From positions 6,794,001 to 6,858,000 of the forward strand of contig NZ_JAPEPO010000001.1 of NCBI RefSeq assembly GCF_026340095.1: a stretch of DNA of 64,000 bases, written 5' to 3'. Shown here piece after piece: positions 36,065-45,115 of the stretch. Position 1 is the first letter of the stretch, and every line of letters starts with the position of its first letter. The notes beneath the pieces are model-generated. The model had not been told where the DNA came from and did not search any database. It was given only the letters and a program-made list of their open reading frames with translations. The position numbers and the translations under genes were made by a program. This DNA comes from Streptomyces sp. NBC_01446. GTDB lineage: Bacteria; Actinomycetota; Actinomycetes; Streptomycetales; Streptomycetaceae.

Positions 36065-36098
36065 AGGACTAGACCAGTGGGGTCAATGGTGCGGACCA
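36065..36098 (-). promoter_or_regulatory. Two DasR-like (dre) sites upstream of the chitinase
   Basis: On the minus strand TGGTCCGCACCA (36098-36087) and TGGTCTAGTCCT (36076-36065) stand 22 bases apart in direct order. The dre consensus is TGGTCTAGACCA: the second has 10 of 12 matches and the first 9 of 12 with both TGGT/ACCA arms intact. Paired sites of this kind are known in front of Streptomyces chitinase genes. Confidence 0.7.
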
Positions 36099-36405
36099 AT
36101 GTGCTCGGGGCTCGACGGCCCCCGGTTCCCGCGGGCGGCGGCTTCGGGGCGGGGTCCCCGTGGCTTCCCATGGGGGCTCCGGGCCGCCCCGGCCGCCTCT
36201 CCGCCGTCTTTTCGGTATCTTTGAAGTAAGCGGTCGTTAACTGGTGACTGGCCGCCGTCGAACAGGCATACTCAACGGGCCGCAGCCGCTGGTCAGCGCC
36301 CGTCCGAGACCCGGAGGGGAGCCCTCGGCGGCGGCTCGAACACGGCGCCGCCGCACCACCCCGCGCGCGACCGCCGCAGCGCCCGACAGGGAGGAGAGCG
36401 TCGAT

Positions 36406-37578
36406 ATGCCCGACCGCGCCCCGCAGCCGGTGGACCGTCAACTGCCCACGGACGAGGCCCGGGATCTGTTCTCGCTCGTACGTGAGCTCGTGCAGCGCGA
36501 GATCGCCCCGAGCGCGGCCGAGGAGGAGGACGCCGGACGCTTCCCGCGCGGGACGTTCTCACTGCTCTCCGAGTCGGGTCTGCTCGGCCTCCCCTACGAC
36601 TCCGACTTCGGCGGCGGCAACCAGCCGTACGAGGTCTACCTCCAGGTACTGGAGGAGCTCGCCGCCGCCCGGCTCACCGTCGGCCTCGGCGTCAGCGTTC
36701 ACTCGCTGGCCTGCCACGCACTGGCCAATTTCGGCACCAAGGAGCAGCGGGCCGAGCACCTGCCCGCCATGCTCGGCGGCGGTCTGCTCGGCGCGTACTG
36801 CCTCTCCGAGCCGTCCTCGGGATCGGACGCCGCGTCCCTGCGGTCCAAGGCGGTCCGTGAAGGCGACGACTGGGTGATCACCGGCACCAAGGCCTGGATC
36901 ACGCACGGCGGCGTCGCCGACTTCTACACGGTTCTGGCGCGCACCGGCGGCGAGGGGGCGCGTGGCATCACCGCGTTCCTGGTCCCGGGTGACGCCGAGG
37001 GGCTGAGCGCGGCGGCGCCCGAGAAGAAGATGGGGATGAAGGGCTCGCCCACGGCGCAGGTCCACTTCGACGGGGTGCGGGTGAGCGACGCGCGCCGGAT
37101 CGGCGACGAGGGGCAGGGCTTCGCGATCGCGCTTTCCGCCCTCGATTCGGGCCGGCTCGGCATCGCCGCCTGCGCGATCGGCGTGGCCCAGGCGGCCCTC
37201 GACGAGGCCGTCTCGTACGCCACGGGGCGCGAGCAGTTCGGGCGGCCCATCGCCGACTTCCAGGGCCTGCGCTTCATGCTCGCCGACATGGCCACGCAGA
37301 TAGAGGCCGGTCGAGCGCTCTATCTGACGGCGGCGCGCCTGCGCGACGCGGGCCGGCCCTTCTCCAAGCAGGCGGCCATGGCCAAGCTGATGTGCACGGA
37401 CACGGCGATGAAGGTCACCACGGACGCCGTGCAGGTACTCGGGGGGTACGGCTACACGGCCGACTTCCCGGCCGAGCGCTATATGCGCGAGGCCAAGGTG
37501 CTGCAGATCGTGGAGGGCACCAATCAGATCCAGCGCATGGTCATCGCGCGGCACCTCGCCGGTCCTGAAACCCGCTGA
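36406..37578 (+). CDS. Acyl-CoA dehydrogenase
   Basis: 390 aa. Family motifs are LGAYCLSEPSSGSDAASLRS (FAD and substrate loop), KMGMKGSPTAQVHFDGVRV, AISYAT-type helix (DEAVSYATGREQFGRPIADF), VQVLGGYGYTADFPAERYMR, and VEGTNQIQRMVIAR carrying the usual catalytic Glu. It oxidises an acyl-CoA with an electron-transfer flavoprotein; chain length unknown. ATG at 36406 with GAGGAG nine bases upstream. The 464-base gap to the chitinase holds the dre sites and probably both promoters, but no gene. Confidence 0.93.
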   Translation: MPDRAPQPVDRQLPTDEARDLFSLVRELVQREIAPSAAEEEDAGRFPRGTFSLLSESGLLGLPYDSDFGGGNQPYEVYLQVLEELAAARLTVGLGVSVHSLACHALANFGTKEQRAEHLPAMLGGGLLGAYCLSEPSSGSDAASLRSKAVREGDDWVITGTKAWITHGGVADFYTVLARTGGEGARGITAFLVPGDAEGLSAAAPEKKMGMKGSPTAQVHFDGVRVSDARRIGDEGQGFAIALSALDSGRLGIAACAIGVAQAALDEAVSYATGREQFGRPIADFQGLRFMLADMATQIEAGRALYLTAARLRDAGRPFSKQAAMAKLMCTDTAMKVTTDAVQVLGGYGYTADFPAERYMREAKVLQIVEGTNQIQRMVIARHLAGPETR

Positions 37579-37801
37579 ACTGCCCGGTTCTGACCGGAGA
37601 CGCCACCAGCCGGGCCCACTCCGGATCGTGGCGTCCCGGCAGGGTCTTGCCGCGGTCGGCCCAGTGGCTGACCAGGGCGCGGTAGATCGGTGGGTCCTGG
37701 GGCGCGGGGCGCTCCGGGGGCGGCGGCTGCGGAACCGATTCTGCGGTGGTGGGGACCAGGAGGCGCCGGCGACGGCCGGTTGCGGTCTGCGTAAGGGTCA
37801 T
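37541..37801 (-). CDS. Hypothetical protein, 86 aa
   Basis: Unrecognised. The C-terminal half (IYRALVSHWADRGKTLPGRH then DPEWARLVAS) has a normal amino acid mix and looks like a conserved helix-rich segment; the N-terminus is Arg/Pro-rich. It overlaps the end of the acyl-CoA dehydrogenase gene by 38 bases, tail to tail. No clear ribosome site before the ATG at 37801. It looks like a real small Streptomyces protein, but the evidence is coding bias only. Confidence 0.5.
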   Translation of the reverse strand: MTLTQTATGRRRRLLVPTTAESVPQPPPPERPAPQDPPIYRALVSHWADRGKTLPGRHDPEWARLVASPVRTGQFSGFQDRRGAAR

Positions 37802-38047
37802 GCCCAGGCCAACGCGCCCGCGGCGGGCAGGTCACCCTTCGGGGCATGGGGGCGTGCGTTCTAGGGCCCCCGTTCGGACCGGGCCGGATCACCGGCCCCG
37901 CGGGCCCGGCCCGATCCGGCCGTCACCGCATCCGGGTCGGCGCACGCATCTGGCTCCGGCGGCTCAGCTGACGTACCGTCAACTCCGCCGCCGGGGGCCG
38001 CACCCCTCCGGGCGACGTCAACCGCCGTACGCCCAGGGAGGAAACGC

Positions 38048-39172
38048 GTGGCAGACGACCGCCCCGTCGCGCTCGACGAATACCCGGTCCATCAGGTCCC
38101 GCTGTCCATGAAGCACGTCGCGACCGGTGACCGCAACGCCTACGACCGCTGCATCTTCCACCTCGTCGACCCCACCGGGGAGTTCCTGCTCATCCTCGGC
38201 CTCGGCGTCTACCCGAACCTCGGCGTCATCGACGCGTACGCGACCCTGCGCGTCGGCGACACCCTCCACGCGGTCCGCGCCTCCGACGCCCTGCGCGACG
38301 ACACCCGCATGGAACTCGCCGTCGGCCCCCTCCGGATCCAGGTGGAACGTCCCCTGAAGGACTTCATCCTGACCTGCGAGGCCGACCCGGACGACCCGGA
38401 CGGACTCTCGTACGAGATCAACTGGTCGGCGGCCTTTCCGGCCCTCTGGGAGCCCCACCACACGCAGCGGCGCGGCGGCCGCCTCACCCTTGAGGGCAGG
38501 CGCTTCGTGCAGGCCGGGCGCTGTGACGGCCGGCTCCGCATCGGCGGGCGCGCGGTGTCCCTCGACGGCTGGACCGGCACCCGCGACCGCAGTTGGGGCG
38601 TGCGCCCGGTCCCCGGCGAGGAGGGCGGCCGGCTCGCCGAGGAGAACAGGACCGAGGGCTTCCACTGGATCTGGTCGCCGGTCCGCTTCGACGACCGCTT
38701 CCTGATGGTGATCGTGCAGGAGGACGCGGACGGGTACCGCACCCTCAACGACGCCACCCTCGTCCGCGACGGCCACCCGGACCTCCAACTCGGCTGGCCC
38801 CAGGCCGACATCGCCTACCGGACCGGTACCCGTCACCCCGAGAGCGCCGTCGTCCACCTCACCGACCCGCTCTCCCGCAAACCCCTGGAACTCGGCGTCG
38901 AGATCCTCGCCTCGTCCCCGCTCGCCGTCGGCGCCGGGTACCCGCCCGCGGACGACTGGCAGCACGGCACCTGGCGCGGCCGCGACTGGACCGACCGCCG
39001 CAGCTACGACCTCTCCGACCCCGCCGCCCACCCGCTGGCCGCCTACGGCGTCATCGACCACGCGGCGCGCTTCACCCTGGACGGCCAGGTCGGCCACGGC
39101 ATCTTCGAGCACGGCAGCTTCGGCAGGCACGACCCGAGCGGCTTCACCGGCTACGACTCCGTGGCGCCCTGA
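38048..39172 (+). CDS. CrtC/tocopherol-cyclase-like lipocalin-type protein, function unknown
   Basis: 374 aa, no signal peptide or membrane segment. The pattern FHLVDPTGEFLLILGLGVYP, YEINWSAAFPALWEPHH, WTGTRDRSWGVRPV and HWIWSPVRFDDRFLMVIVQE resembles the two-barrel fold of hydroxyneurosporene synthase (CrtC) and related proteins. Start is GTG at 38048 with GGGAGGAA. It lies 12 bases before a phosphotransferase-like gene and downstream of an acyl-CoA dehydrogenase, suggesting lipid or acyl-CoA metabolism. The specific reaction is not known. Confidence 0.72.
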   Translation: MADDRPVALDEYPVHQVPLSMKHVATGDRNAYDRCIFHLVDPTGEFLLILGLGVYPNLGVIDAYATLRVGDTLHAVRASDALRDDTRMELAVGPLRIQVERPLKDFILTCEADPDDPDGLSYEINWSAAFPALWEPHHTQRRGGRLTLEGRRFVQAGRCDGRLRIGGRAVSLDGWTGTRDRSWGVRPVPGEEGGRLAEENRTEGFHWIWSPVRFDDRFLMVIVQEDADGYRTLNDATLVRDGHPDLQLGWPQADIAYRTGTRHPESAVVHLTDPLSRKPLELGVEILASSPLAVGAGYPPADDWQHGTWRGRDWTDRRSYDLSDPAAHPLAAYGVIDHAARFTLDGQVGHGIFEHGSFGRHDPSGFTGYDSVAP

Positions 39173-39184
39173 AAGGAGCCTGCG

Positions 39185-40279
39185 ATGGCGACAGCACCCC
39201 GACCGCGCACCAGCACCCGCGACCCGGAGGAGGTGGCCCGGAAGCTCACCTCGTGGCTGGCCGTCCGTCTACCGGGCGCCAAAGCGGTGAACGTAAGCGT
39301 CCCCGAGTCCAACGGCATGTCCAGCGAGACCCTGCTCTTCGACATCGAATACCCCGAACCCCCGGTCCACGCCTGCGCGTTGAGACTCGCCGCCGACCCG
39401 TCCGCGTACACGATCTTCCCCGACTACGACATGCCGCGGCAGTACCGCACGATGCGGCTCGCCGCCGAGCGCACCGGGCTGCCGGTGCCGCGGGTTCTCT
39501 GGCTCGAGGAGGACCCCGGGCCCCTGGGCGCCCCGTTCTTCGTGATGGAGCGCGTCGAGGGCCGCGTACCGCCGGACGTCATGCCCTACACGTACGAAGG
39601 CAACTGGCTGCACTCCGCGACGGACGCCGAGCGAGCGCGGCTCCAGGATGCGACCGTGGGCCTCATCGCCCGCCTGCACGACGGAGTCCCGGCGTCCGAG
39701 GCCGAGTTCCTCGCCGCACCCGGCCGGGGAAGCGCCCTGTGCCGCCACGTCGAGGCCCAACGCGCCTACTACGCTTGGGTGGTGGACGGGCTGCCGACCT
39801 CGCCGCTCATCGAGAGCGCCTTCGACCGGCTCGCCGAACTCTGGCCCGCCGACGAGGGCGAACCCGTTCTCAACTGGGGCGACGCCCGCATCGGGAACAT
39901 CATCTACGACGGCTTCGAACCGGCCGCTGTGCTCGACTGGGAAATGGCGGCCCTGGCCCCGCGCGAGGTCGACCTCGGCTGGACCGTGTACCTGCACCGC
40001 TTCTTCCAGGACCTGACGGAGAGCTTCGGCCAGGCCGGCCTGCCCGGCTTCCTGCGCCGCGCGGACATCGAGCGGCGCTACGCCCAACTCACCGGCCACA
40101 CACCGCGCGACATGGACTTCCACACTCTGTACGCCGCCCTGCGTCACGCCATCGTGATGCTGCGCGTCGCCTACCGGCAGGTGTACTTCAAAGAGGTGGC
40201 CGTGCCGGACGATCCGGACACACTGATCCTGCACCACGCCAGTCTGCGGGCCATGGTGCAGGGCAGTTACTGGAGTTGA
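39185..40279 (+). CDS. Phosphotransferase family protein (APH/ACAD10-like kinase)
   Basis: 364 aa with the protein-kinase-like APH fold. The nucleotide-binding start has SNGMSSETLLFDIEYPE, then a hinge-like FFVMERVEGRVPPDV, the catalytic LNWGDARIGNIIYDG (the usual HGD is NWGD here) and the metal-binding VLDWEMAALAPREVDLGW. Relatives fused to acyl-CoA dehydrogenases (ACAD10/11) phosphorylate 4-hydroxyacyl-CoAs, and an acyl-CoA dehydrogenase gene lies 1.6 kb upstream. Function by context only. Translational coupling with the preceding gene is likely. Confidence 0.82.
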   Translation: MATAPRPRTSTRDPEEVARKLTSWLAVRLPGAKAVNVSVPESNGMSSETLLFDIEYPEPPVHACALRLAADPSAYTIFPDYDMPRQYRTMRLAAERTGLPVPRVLWLEEDPGPLGAPFFVMERVEGRVPPDVMPYTYEGNWLHSATDAERARLQDATVGLIARLHDGVPASEAEFLAAPGRGSALCRHVEAQRAYYAWVVDGLPTSPLIESAFDRLAELWPADEGEPVLNWGDARIGNIIYDGFEPAAVLDWEMAALAPREVDLGWTVYLHRFFQDLTESFGQAGLPGFLRRADIERRYAQLTGHTPRDMDFHTLYAALRHAIVMLRVAYRQVYFKEVAVPDDPDTLILHHASLRAMVQGSYWS

Positions 40280-40286
40280 GGCGTCA

Positions 40287-40727
40287 TCAGGCGGCCGTGC
40301 GGCGCACCTGCTCGGGGATGCGCAGCGGGCGCGAACCCGGGCCGGCCACGTGAGAGAAGGGCTGCATCCGCCAGTCAAGACCCTGAGGGAGCGTCAACAG
40401 GAGTGCGGCGTCCTGCTCCTGAGCCTCCGTCGAATCGTCGGCGGGCCGGGCGTCGGCCGCCGCGCGGCCCGTACCGGCACAGACCGTGAGACCGAACGGG
40501 TTCCACGGCGAGGCGCACAGCGCGTGCTCGGGCAGCACGTCCTCGTCGGCGAGCAGCGCGATCGGCTGTGCGCAGTCCGGGCAGAACACCCGGTACATCT
40601 CGAAGGTGTCGTACGCGTCGAACGCGTCGATTCCGGTGTCCTCCGGTTCGACACCCTCCGGCTCGGGCTCGATCGCCGGCTGCTGCCGACTGCGGGCAGG
40701 ACGACCGGGACGCTTCACATTCTGCAT
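40287..40727 (-). CDS. Hypothetical protein with a CPDC motif
   Basis: 146 aa. Acidic N-terminal half (EPEPEGVEPEDTGIDAFDAY), then FEMYRVFCPDCAQPIALLAD with one CxxC pair, and DEDVLPEHALCASPWNPFGL. A single zinc-binding half-site is possible. The rest shows no domain. ATG at 40727 with GGGGGAGAG upstream. It ends eight bases from the convergent kinase gene. Unknown function. Confidence 0.75.
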   Translation of the reverse strand: MQNVKRPGRPARSRQQPAIEPEPEGVEPEDTGIDAFDAYDTFEMYRVFCPDCAQPIALLADEDVLPEHALCASPWNPFGLTVCAGTGRAAADARPADDSTEAQEQDAALLLTLPQGLDWRMQPFSHVAGPGSRPLRIPEQVRRTAA

Positions 40728-40951
40728 GGGACTCTCCCCCTCGGGTGGGCCGACAAGGCGCTGCGGCCTCGACCACAGCAAGCACTTCCCGTCCCGTCGT
40801 GGGGGTAATCGTGGCACGCGCCTGGACACGGTTCGACAGGTGTGGTCTTCGTCACATGGCGATTGCGGATGCCCGGCGGCAGGTAGGCGTACCCGCCCCC
40901 ATGGTCCGCTCGGGTATCCGCGGGGATCAAGGGCCCTGTAGGTTCTGCGCC

Positions 40952-41392
40952 ATGGAGGAGCTCGACCGACAGATCGTGCAGCTGCTCGTCAAGGACGGGC
41001 GGATGAGCTACACCGACCTGGGCAAGGCCACGGGCCTGTCCACGTCCGCGGTGCACCAGCGCGTGCGTCGCCTCGAACAGCGTGGGGTCATCCGCGGCTA
41101 TGCCGCAGTTGTCGACCCCGAGGCGGTCGGCCTGTCGCTCACCGCCTTCATCTCGGTGAAACCGTTCGATCCCAGCGCCCCCGACGACATCGCGGAACGC
41201 CTGGCCGGTGTGCCCGAGATCGAGGCCTGCCACAGCGTCGCCGGCGACGAGAACTACATCCTCAAGGTCCGCGTGGAGACCCCGCACGACCTGGAGAACC
41301 TGCTCGCGCGGGTGCGCTCCCTGGCCGGCGTCTCCACCCGCACGACCGTGGTCCTCTCCACCCCGTACGAGGCACGGCCGCCCCGCGTCTGA
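40952..41392 (+). CDS. Lrp/AsnC family regulator, second copy
   Basis: 146 aa. Helix-turn-helix MSYTDLGKATGLSTSAVHQR with RGVIRGYAAVVDPEAVGLSL and the RAM domain EACHSVAGDENYILKVRVET. It differs clearly from the dav-locus Lrp. The ATG at 40952 begins at MEELDRQIVQLLVKDG. It precedes the amidohydrolase gene by 69 bases on the same strand, but I see no CGCAAC-like repeats upstream, so it probably reads other sites. Confidence 0.92.
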   Translation: MEELDRQIVQLLVKDGRMSYTDLGKATGLSTSAVHQRVRRLEQRGVIRGYAAVVDPEAVGLSLTAFISVKPFDPSAPDDIAERLAGVPEIEACHSVAGDENYILKVRVETPHDLENLLARVRSLAGVSTRTTVVLSTPYEARPPRV

Positions 41393-41461
41393 CCGGGACG
41401 CGTCCGACCGCTTCGGGCCCCCGGGTGCGGCCCGGGGGCACAAACGCGGGAAACTGTCCCT

Positions 41462-43096
41462 ATGAGTACGACCCCCACGCCCGCACCGGCAGAGTCCCGC
41501 ACCGTCCTTCTGCGCGGTGGCGACGTCCACAGCCCCGCCGACCCCTTCGCCACGGCCATGGTCGTCGAGCGGGGGCACGTCGCCTGGGTCGGCTCCGAAG
41601 GCGCGGCCGACGCGTTCGCCGAGGGGGTCGACGAGGTCGTCGACCTCGAAGGCGCCCTCGTCACTCCCGCGTTCACCGACGCCCACGTCCACACCACGTC
41701 GACGGGGCTCGCCCTGTCCGGCCTCGACCTCTCCACGGCCCGCAACCGGGGCGAGGCGCTCGCCCTCGTCCGCGCCCACGCGGCCGCCCGACCCACGGAC
41801 CGGATCCTCCTCGGCCACGGCTGGGACGCCGCCCGCTGGCCCGACGGCGAGCCCCTCACGCGCGCCGAGCTCGACGAGGCAACCGGCGGCCGCCCGCTCT
41901 ACCTCTCCCGTATCGACGTCCACTCGGCCGCCGTCACCACGGCCCTGCTCGACCTCGTCCCCGGCATCGCGGACCGCCCCGGATTCACCCCCGACGGGCC
42001 GCTCACCCGCGACGCCCACCACGCCGTGCGCGCCGCCGCCCACGCCGCCGTCACCCCGCAGCAGCGCACGGAGGCCCAGCGCGCGGCCCTGCGACACGCG
42101 GCCTCCCTGGGGATCGGCTCCGTGCACGAGTGCGGCGGCCCCGAAATCTCCTCCGAGGACGACTTCACGGGCCTGCTGCGCCTGGCCGCCGAGGAGTCCG
42201 GCCCCCGGGTCGTCGGCTACTGGGCCGACCTGGACATCGAGCGGGCCCGCGCGCTGGGCGCCGTCGGCGCCGCCGGTGACCTCTTCGTGGACGGCGCCCT
42301 CGGCTCCCACACGGCCTGCCTGCACGAGCCGTACGCAGACGCGGCCGCCGGGCACACCGGCACCTCCTACCTGGACGCCCACGCCGTCGCCGCTCACGTC
42401 GTCGCCTGCACCGAGGCGGGGCTCCAGGCGGGATTCCACGCCATCGGGGACGCCGCGGTGACGGCCGTGGTGGACGGCGTGCGCGCCGCCGCCGAGAAGG
42501 TCGGCCTCGCCCGCGTCAGAGCGGCACGGCACCGCGTCGAGCACGCCGAGATGCTGTCGCCGGAGACCATCGCCTCCTTCGCCGAGTTCGGCCTCACCGC
42601 GTCCGTGCAGCCCGCCTTCGACGCCCTGTGGGGCGGCGAGGACGGCATGTACGCCGATCGTCTCGGCGTCGAACGGGCCCGTGCCCTCAACCCGTTCGCC
42701 GCCCTCCTGCGCGCCGGGGTCCCGCTGGCCTTCGGCTCCGACAGCCCGGTCACCCCGCTCGACCCGTGGGGCACGCTCCGTGCCGCTGCCTTCCACCGCA
42801 CGCCCGAGCACCGGGTGTCCGTGCGGGCCGCGTTCACCGCGCACACCCGCGGCGGCTGGCGTGCCGTCGGCCGGGACGACGCGGGCATCCTGGTCCCGGG
42901 CGCCCCGGCGGACTACGCCGTGTGGCGCACCGAGGAGCTCGTCGTCCAGGCGCCGGACGACCGCGTCGCGCGCTGGTCGACCGACCCGCGCTCGGGGACC
43001 CCGGGCCTCCCCGATCTCACACCGGGGGCCCAACTGCCGCTCTGCCTGCGCACGGTGGTCGGCGGGCGGACCGTGTACGTAGGGCCGGACGAGTGA
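41462..43096 (+). CDS. Amidohydrolase family protein (YtcJ-like)
   Basis: 544 aa metal-dependent TIM-barrel hydrolase. The metal site starts at TPAFTDAHVHTT (HxH), with FVDGALGSHTACLHEPYA, GFHAIGDAAVTAVVDGV, RHRVEHAEML and the catalytic Asp in AFGSDSPVTPLDPW. YtcJ-type members hydrolyse exocyclic amides or similar bonds; the substrate is unknown. ATG at 41462. The only candidate operon partner is the Lrp regulator just upstream. Confidence 0.87.
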   Translation: MSTTPTPAPAESRTVLLRGGDVHSPADPFATAMVVERGHVAWVGSEGAADAFAEGVDEVVDLEGALVTPAFTDAHVHTTSTGLALSGLDLSTARNRGEALALVRAHAAARPTDRILLGHGWDAARWPDGEPLTRAELDEATGGRPLYLSRIDVHSAAVTTALLDLVPGIADRPGFTPDGPLTRDAHHAVRAAAHAAVTPQQRTEAQRAALRHAASLGIGSVHECGGPEISSEDDFTGLLRLAAEESGPRVVGYWADLDIERARALGAVGAAGDLFVDGALGSHTACLHEPYADAAAGHTGTSYLDAHAVAAHVVACTEAGLQAGFHAIGDAAVTAVVDGVRAAAEKVGLARVRAARHRVEHAEMLSPETIASFAEFGLTASVQPAFDALWGGEDGMYADRLGVERARALNPFAALLRAGVPLAFGSDSPVTPLDPWGTLRAAAFHRTPEHRVSVRAAFTAHTRGGWRAVGRDDAGILVPGAPADYAVWRTEELVVQAPDDRVARWSTDPRSGTPGLPDLTPGAQLPLCLRTVVGGRTVYVGPDE

Positions 43097-43205
43097 TGTC
43101 GGCGGTCGCCGTACCGCCGATCGCGGTCCGCCGCAGGTTCGCGCGACCTGCGGATCCTCGGCACTGACCAGGCGGTTTCCCCAATCACCGCAGCTCAAAC
43201 GGGTG

Positions 43206-43236
43206 TTGACAGCTGGGCGCGGTCGACGGGTAGGTT
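43206..43236 (+). promoter_or_regulatory. Sigma-70-like promoter upstream of ppm1
   Basis: TTGACA (43206-43211) and TAGGTT (43231-43236), spacer 19 bases. The -35 is an exact consensus; the spacer is one to two bases long. It would give a leader of about 370 bases to the ppm1 start. Confidence 0.5.
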
Positions 43237-43242
43237 CTGCCG

Positions 43243-43600
43243 GGTCCACCACTGGACGTCCGACCGGGGAACCTCCGCGCAGTCGATGAACGCCGCTGGG
43301 TCATGGGGCGGTGTGCCGCACCGGCGCACCGCCACTGGGAGCCAGGCCCAGCACCCGCGCCATGGGGCGCTGGAACGTTCCGGCCGGATGGCGGTCCCTC
43401 CCTGCTCCGCGGGAGCACGGGGGACGGTGCGACCCGGGTGGGGCCCGGAAGCTCAGTAGACAACGGCTCTCGGTAGACCCGCAGCCAGCGGGTCCCAGGT
43501 CGGCCCGAAGGGCACCGGGCCCCGATCCCGCAGCTTCGTGCAGGGCGCCTTACCTGCGCCGACAGGCGGCCTCGCTATGGTGGTCCCCTCGTACAGGAGT
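43243..43600 (+). other. Structured untranslated region before ppm1
   Basis: No coding frame is supported here. Stable hairpins follow one another: GGCGGTGTGCC / GGCGCACCGCC (43307-43333, 11 bp with one G-U), CTGGG / CCCAG (43335-43351), a long stem at 43394-43425 with TGCTCC / GGAGCA at its tip, and GACCCGC / GCGGGTC (43476-43494). I compared it by eye with RNase P RNA, tmRNA, SRP RNA and the common riboswitches and found no match. It may be a long ppm1 leader or a separate small RNA. Confidence 0.4.
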
Positions 43601-43614
43601 CTTAAGGGGAAGCT

Positions 43615-44382
43615 GTGAACGACGGCGGTGGGCGGCAGTTCGGTCCTCTCGGTACGGCGCTGGTGATCATCCCGACCTACAACGAGGCGGAGAACATCAA
43701 GTCGATCGTCGGCCGGGTGCGCGCGTCCGTGCCCGAGGCGCATGTCCTCGTCGCCGACGACAACAGCCCCGACGGCACGGGAAAGCTCGCCGACGAGCTC
43801 GCCTCGGCCGACGACCAGGTCCAGGTCCTGCACCGACAGGGCAAGGAGGGTCTCGGCGCGGCCTATCTCGCGGGTTTCCGCTGGGGTTTGGAGCACGGCT
43901 ACGGCGTCCTGGTGGAGATGGACGCCGACGGCTCCCATCAGCCCGAGGAACTGCCCCGGCTGCTGACCGCGCTGAAGGGCTCCGACCTCGTGCTCGGCTC
44001 GCGCTGGGTGCCGGGCGGACGGGTCGTCAACTGGCCCAAGTCGCGCGAGTTCCTCTCCCGCGGTGGCAGCACGTACTCGCGGCTGCTGCTCGACGTACCG
44101 ATCCGGGACGTCACCGGCGGCTTCCGCGCCTTCCGCCGCGAGACCCTCGAAGGCCTCGGGCTCGGCGAGGTCTCCTCCCAGGGCTACTGCTTCCAGGTCG
44201 ACCTCGCGCGACGTGCGGTCAGGGCCGGTTATCACGTCGTCGAAGTGCCCATCACGTTCGTCGAGCGCGAGCTCGGCGACTCCAAGATGAGCCGTGACAT
44301 CGTCGTCGAGGCACTGTGGCGGGTCACCGCATGGGGCGTGGGGGAGCGCGTGGGGCGTGTGATCGGCCGCAAGCAGCCCTGA
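43615..44382 (+). CDS. ppm1: Polyprenol monophosphomannose synthase
   Basis: 255 aa GT2 glycosyltransferase of the dolichol-phosphate mannose synthase group. ALVIIPTYNEAENIKSIVGR, VADDNSPDGTGKLADEL (DxD-like DDN), VEMDADGSHQPEELPRLL, GSRWVPGGRVVNWP and GGFRAFRRETLEGL are typical. It makes polyprenyl-phosphate-mannose on the inner membrane face; in S. coelicolor Ppm1 (SCO1423) feeds protein O-mannosylation and is needed for phage phiC31 infection. No Lnt domain is fused, unlike in mycobacteria. GTG start at 43615 with AAGGGGA upstream. Confidence 0.93.
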   Translation: MNDGGGRQFGPLGTALVIIPTYNEAENIKSIVGRVRASVPEAHVLVADDNSPDGTGKLADELASADDQVQVLHRQGKEGLGAAYLAGFRWGLEHGYGVLVEMDADGSHQPEELPRLLTALKGSDLVLGSRWVPGGRVVNWPKSREFLSRGGSTYSRLLLDVPIRDVTGGFRAFRRETLEGLGLGEVSSQGYCFQVDLARRAVRAGYHVVEVPITFVERELGDSKMSRDIVVEALWRVTAWGVGERVGRVIGRKQP

Positions 44383-44451
44383 GCCGGAGCCTTTGTCGAT
44401 CTTGATCTCTCCCTTACGCCACTCGCGCCGGGGCCCAGGCACACTGGGGGC

Positions 44452-45039
44452 ATGACCACAGGCACACCGCCCCCTTCGCGCTCCGCCACGCCCCGGCGCT
44501 CCCGGGTCCGCACGTTCCTGCCGCTCGGTATCGCCGCATGGCTGGTCCTGGAGATCTGGCTGCTGACCGTGGTGGCGGGCGCGGCCGGCGGGTTCACTGT
44601 CTTCCTGCTGGGGCTCGCCGGGATCGTGCTCGGCGCCGTCGTGATCAAGCGCGCCGGGCGCCGGGCCTTCAAGAATCTGAGCGAGACGCTGCAACAGCAA
44701 CAGCAGCAGAGCGGCGCGGTCCCGGCCGGCGAGCAGCGTTCCGGGGGCAACGGTCTGCTCATGCTGGCCGGCCTGCTCCTTATGATCCCCGGCCTCATCT
44801 CCGACGCCCTGGGCCTTCTCCTGCTCGTCCCGCCCGTCCGCTCGGCCCTGAGCCGCTACACGGAGCGGACCATCGAGCGGAAGATGCAGTCGGCCGGCCC
44901 CGGGACCCTCGGCGACGCCTTCCAGCAAGCCCGGATGCACCGGCCCGACGGCACGGTCATCCAGGGCGAGGTGATCAAGGACGATGGGCGGCCCGCACAG
45001 CGCCCCGACGCCGGTCCGCGCCCCCCGATCGCTCCCTGA
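44452..45039 (+). CDS. fxsA: FxsA family membrane protein
   Basis: 195 aa with an Arg/Ser/Pro-rich cytoplasmic start, membrane helices FLPLGIAAWLVLEIWLLTVV and FTVFLLGLAGIVLGAVVIKR, a run of six glutamines (residues ~82-87), and the family core GNGLLMLAGLLLMIPGLISD followed by LLLLVPPVRSAL. FxsA relieves F exclusion of phage T7 in E. coli when overproduced; its cellular role is unknown. It ends at a block of three hairpins. Confidence 0.9.
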   Translation: MTTGTPPPSRSATPRRSRVRTFLPLGIAAWLVLEIWLLTVVAGAAGGFTVFLLGLAGIVLGAVVIKRAGRRAFKNLSETLQQQQQQSGAVPAGEQRSGGNGLLMLAGLLLMIPGLISDALGLLLLVPPVRSALSRYTERTIERKMQSAGPGTLGDAFQQARMHRPDGTVIQGEVIKDDGRPAQRPDAGPRPPIAP

Positions 45040-45046
45040 GTCCGTG

Positions 45047-45107
45047 CGGGGCTCAGAAGCTCACTGAGCCCCGTCCGGCGCCGGGCACGCGAAGGCCGGC
45101 GCCGGAC
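45047..45107 (+). terminator. Two tandem hairpins after fxsA
   Basis: First CGGGGCTCA / TGAGCCCCG (45047-45073, 9 bp, 9-base loop), then GTCCGGCGCC / GGCGCCGGAC (45073-45107, 10 bp). Both stems are perfect. Confidence 0.8.
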
Positions 45108-45115
45108 ACATGCGA

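Noticed and set aside
37524..37892. A 122-aa alternative to the small hypothetical protein at 37541-37801
   Set aside because: Arg/Pro-rich with no natural segment; the other frame has a more protein-like composition.
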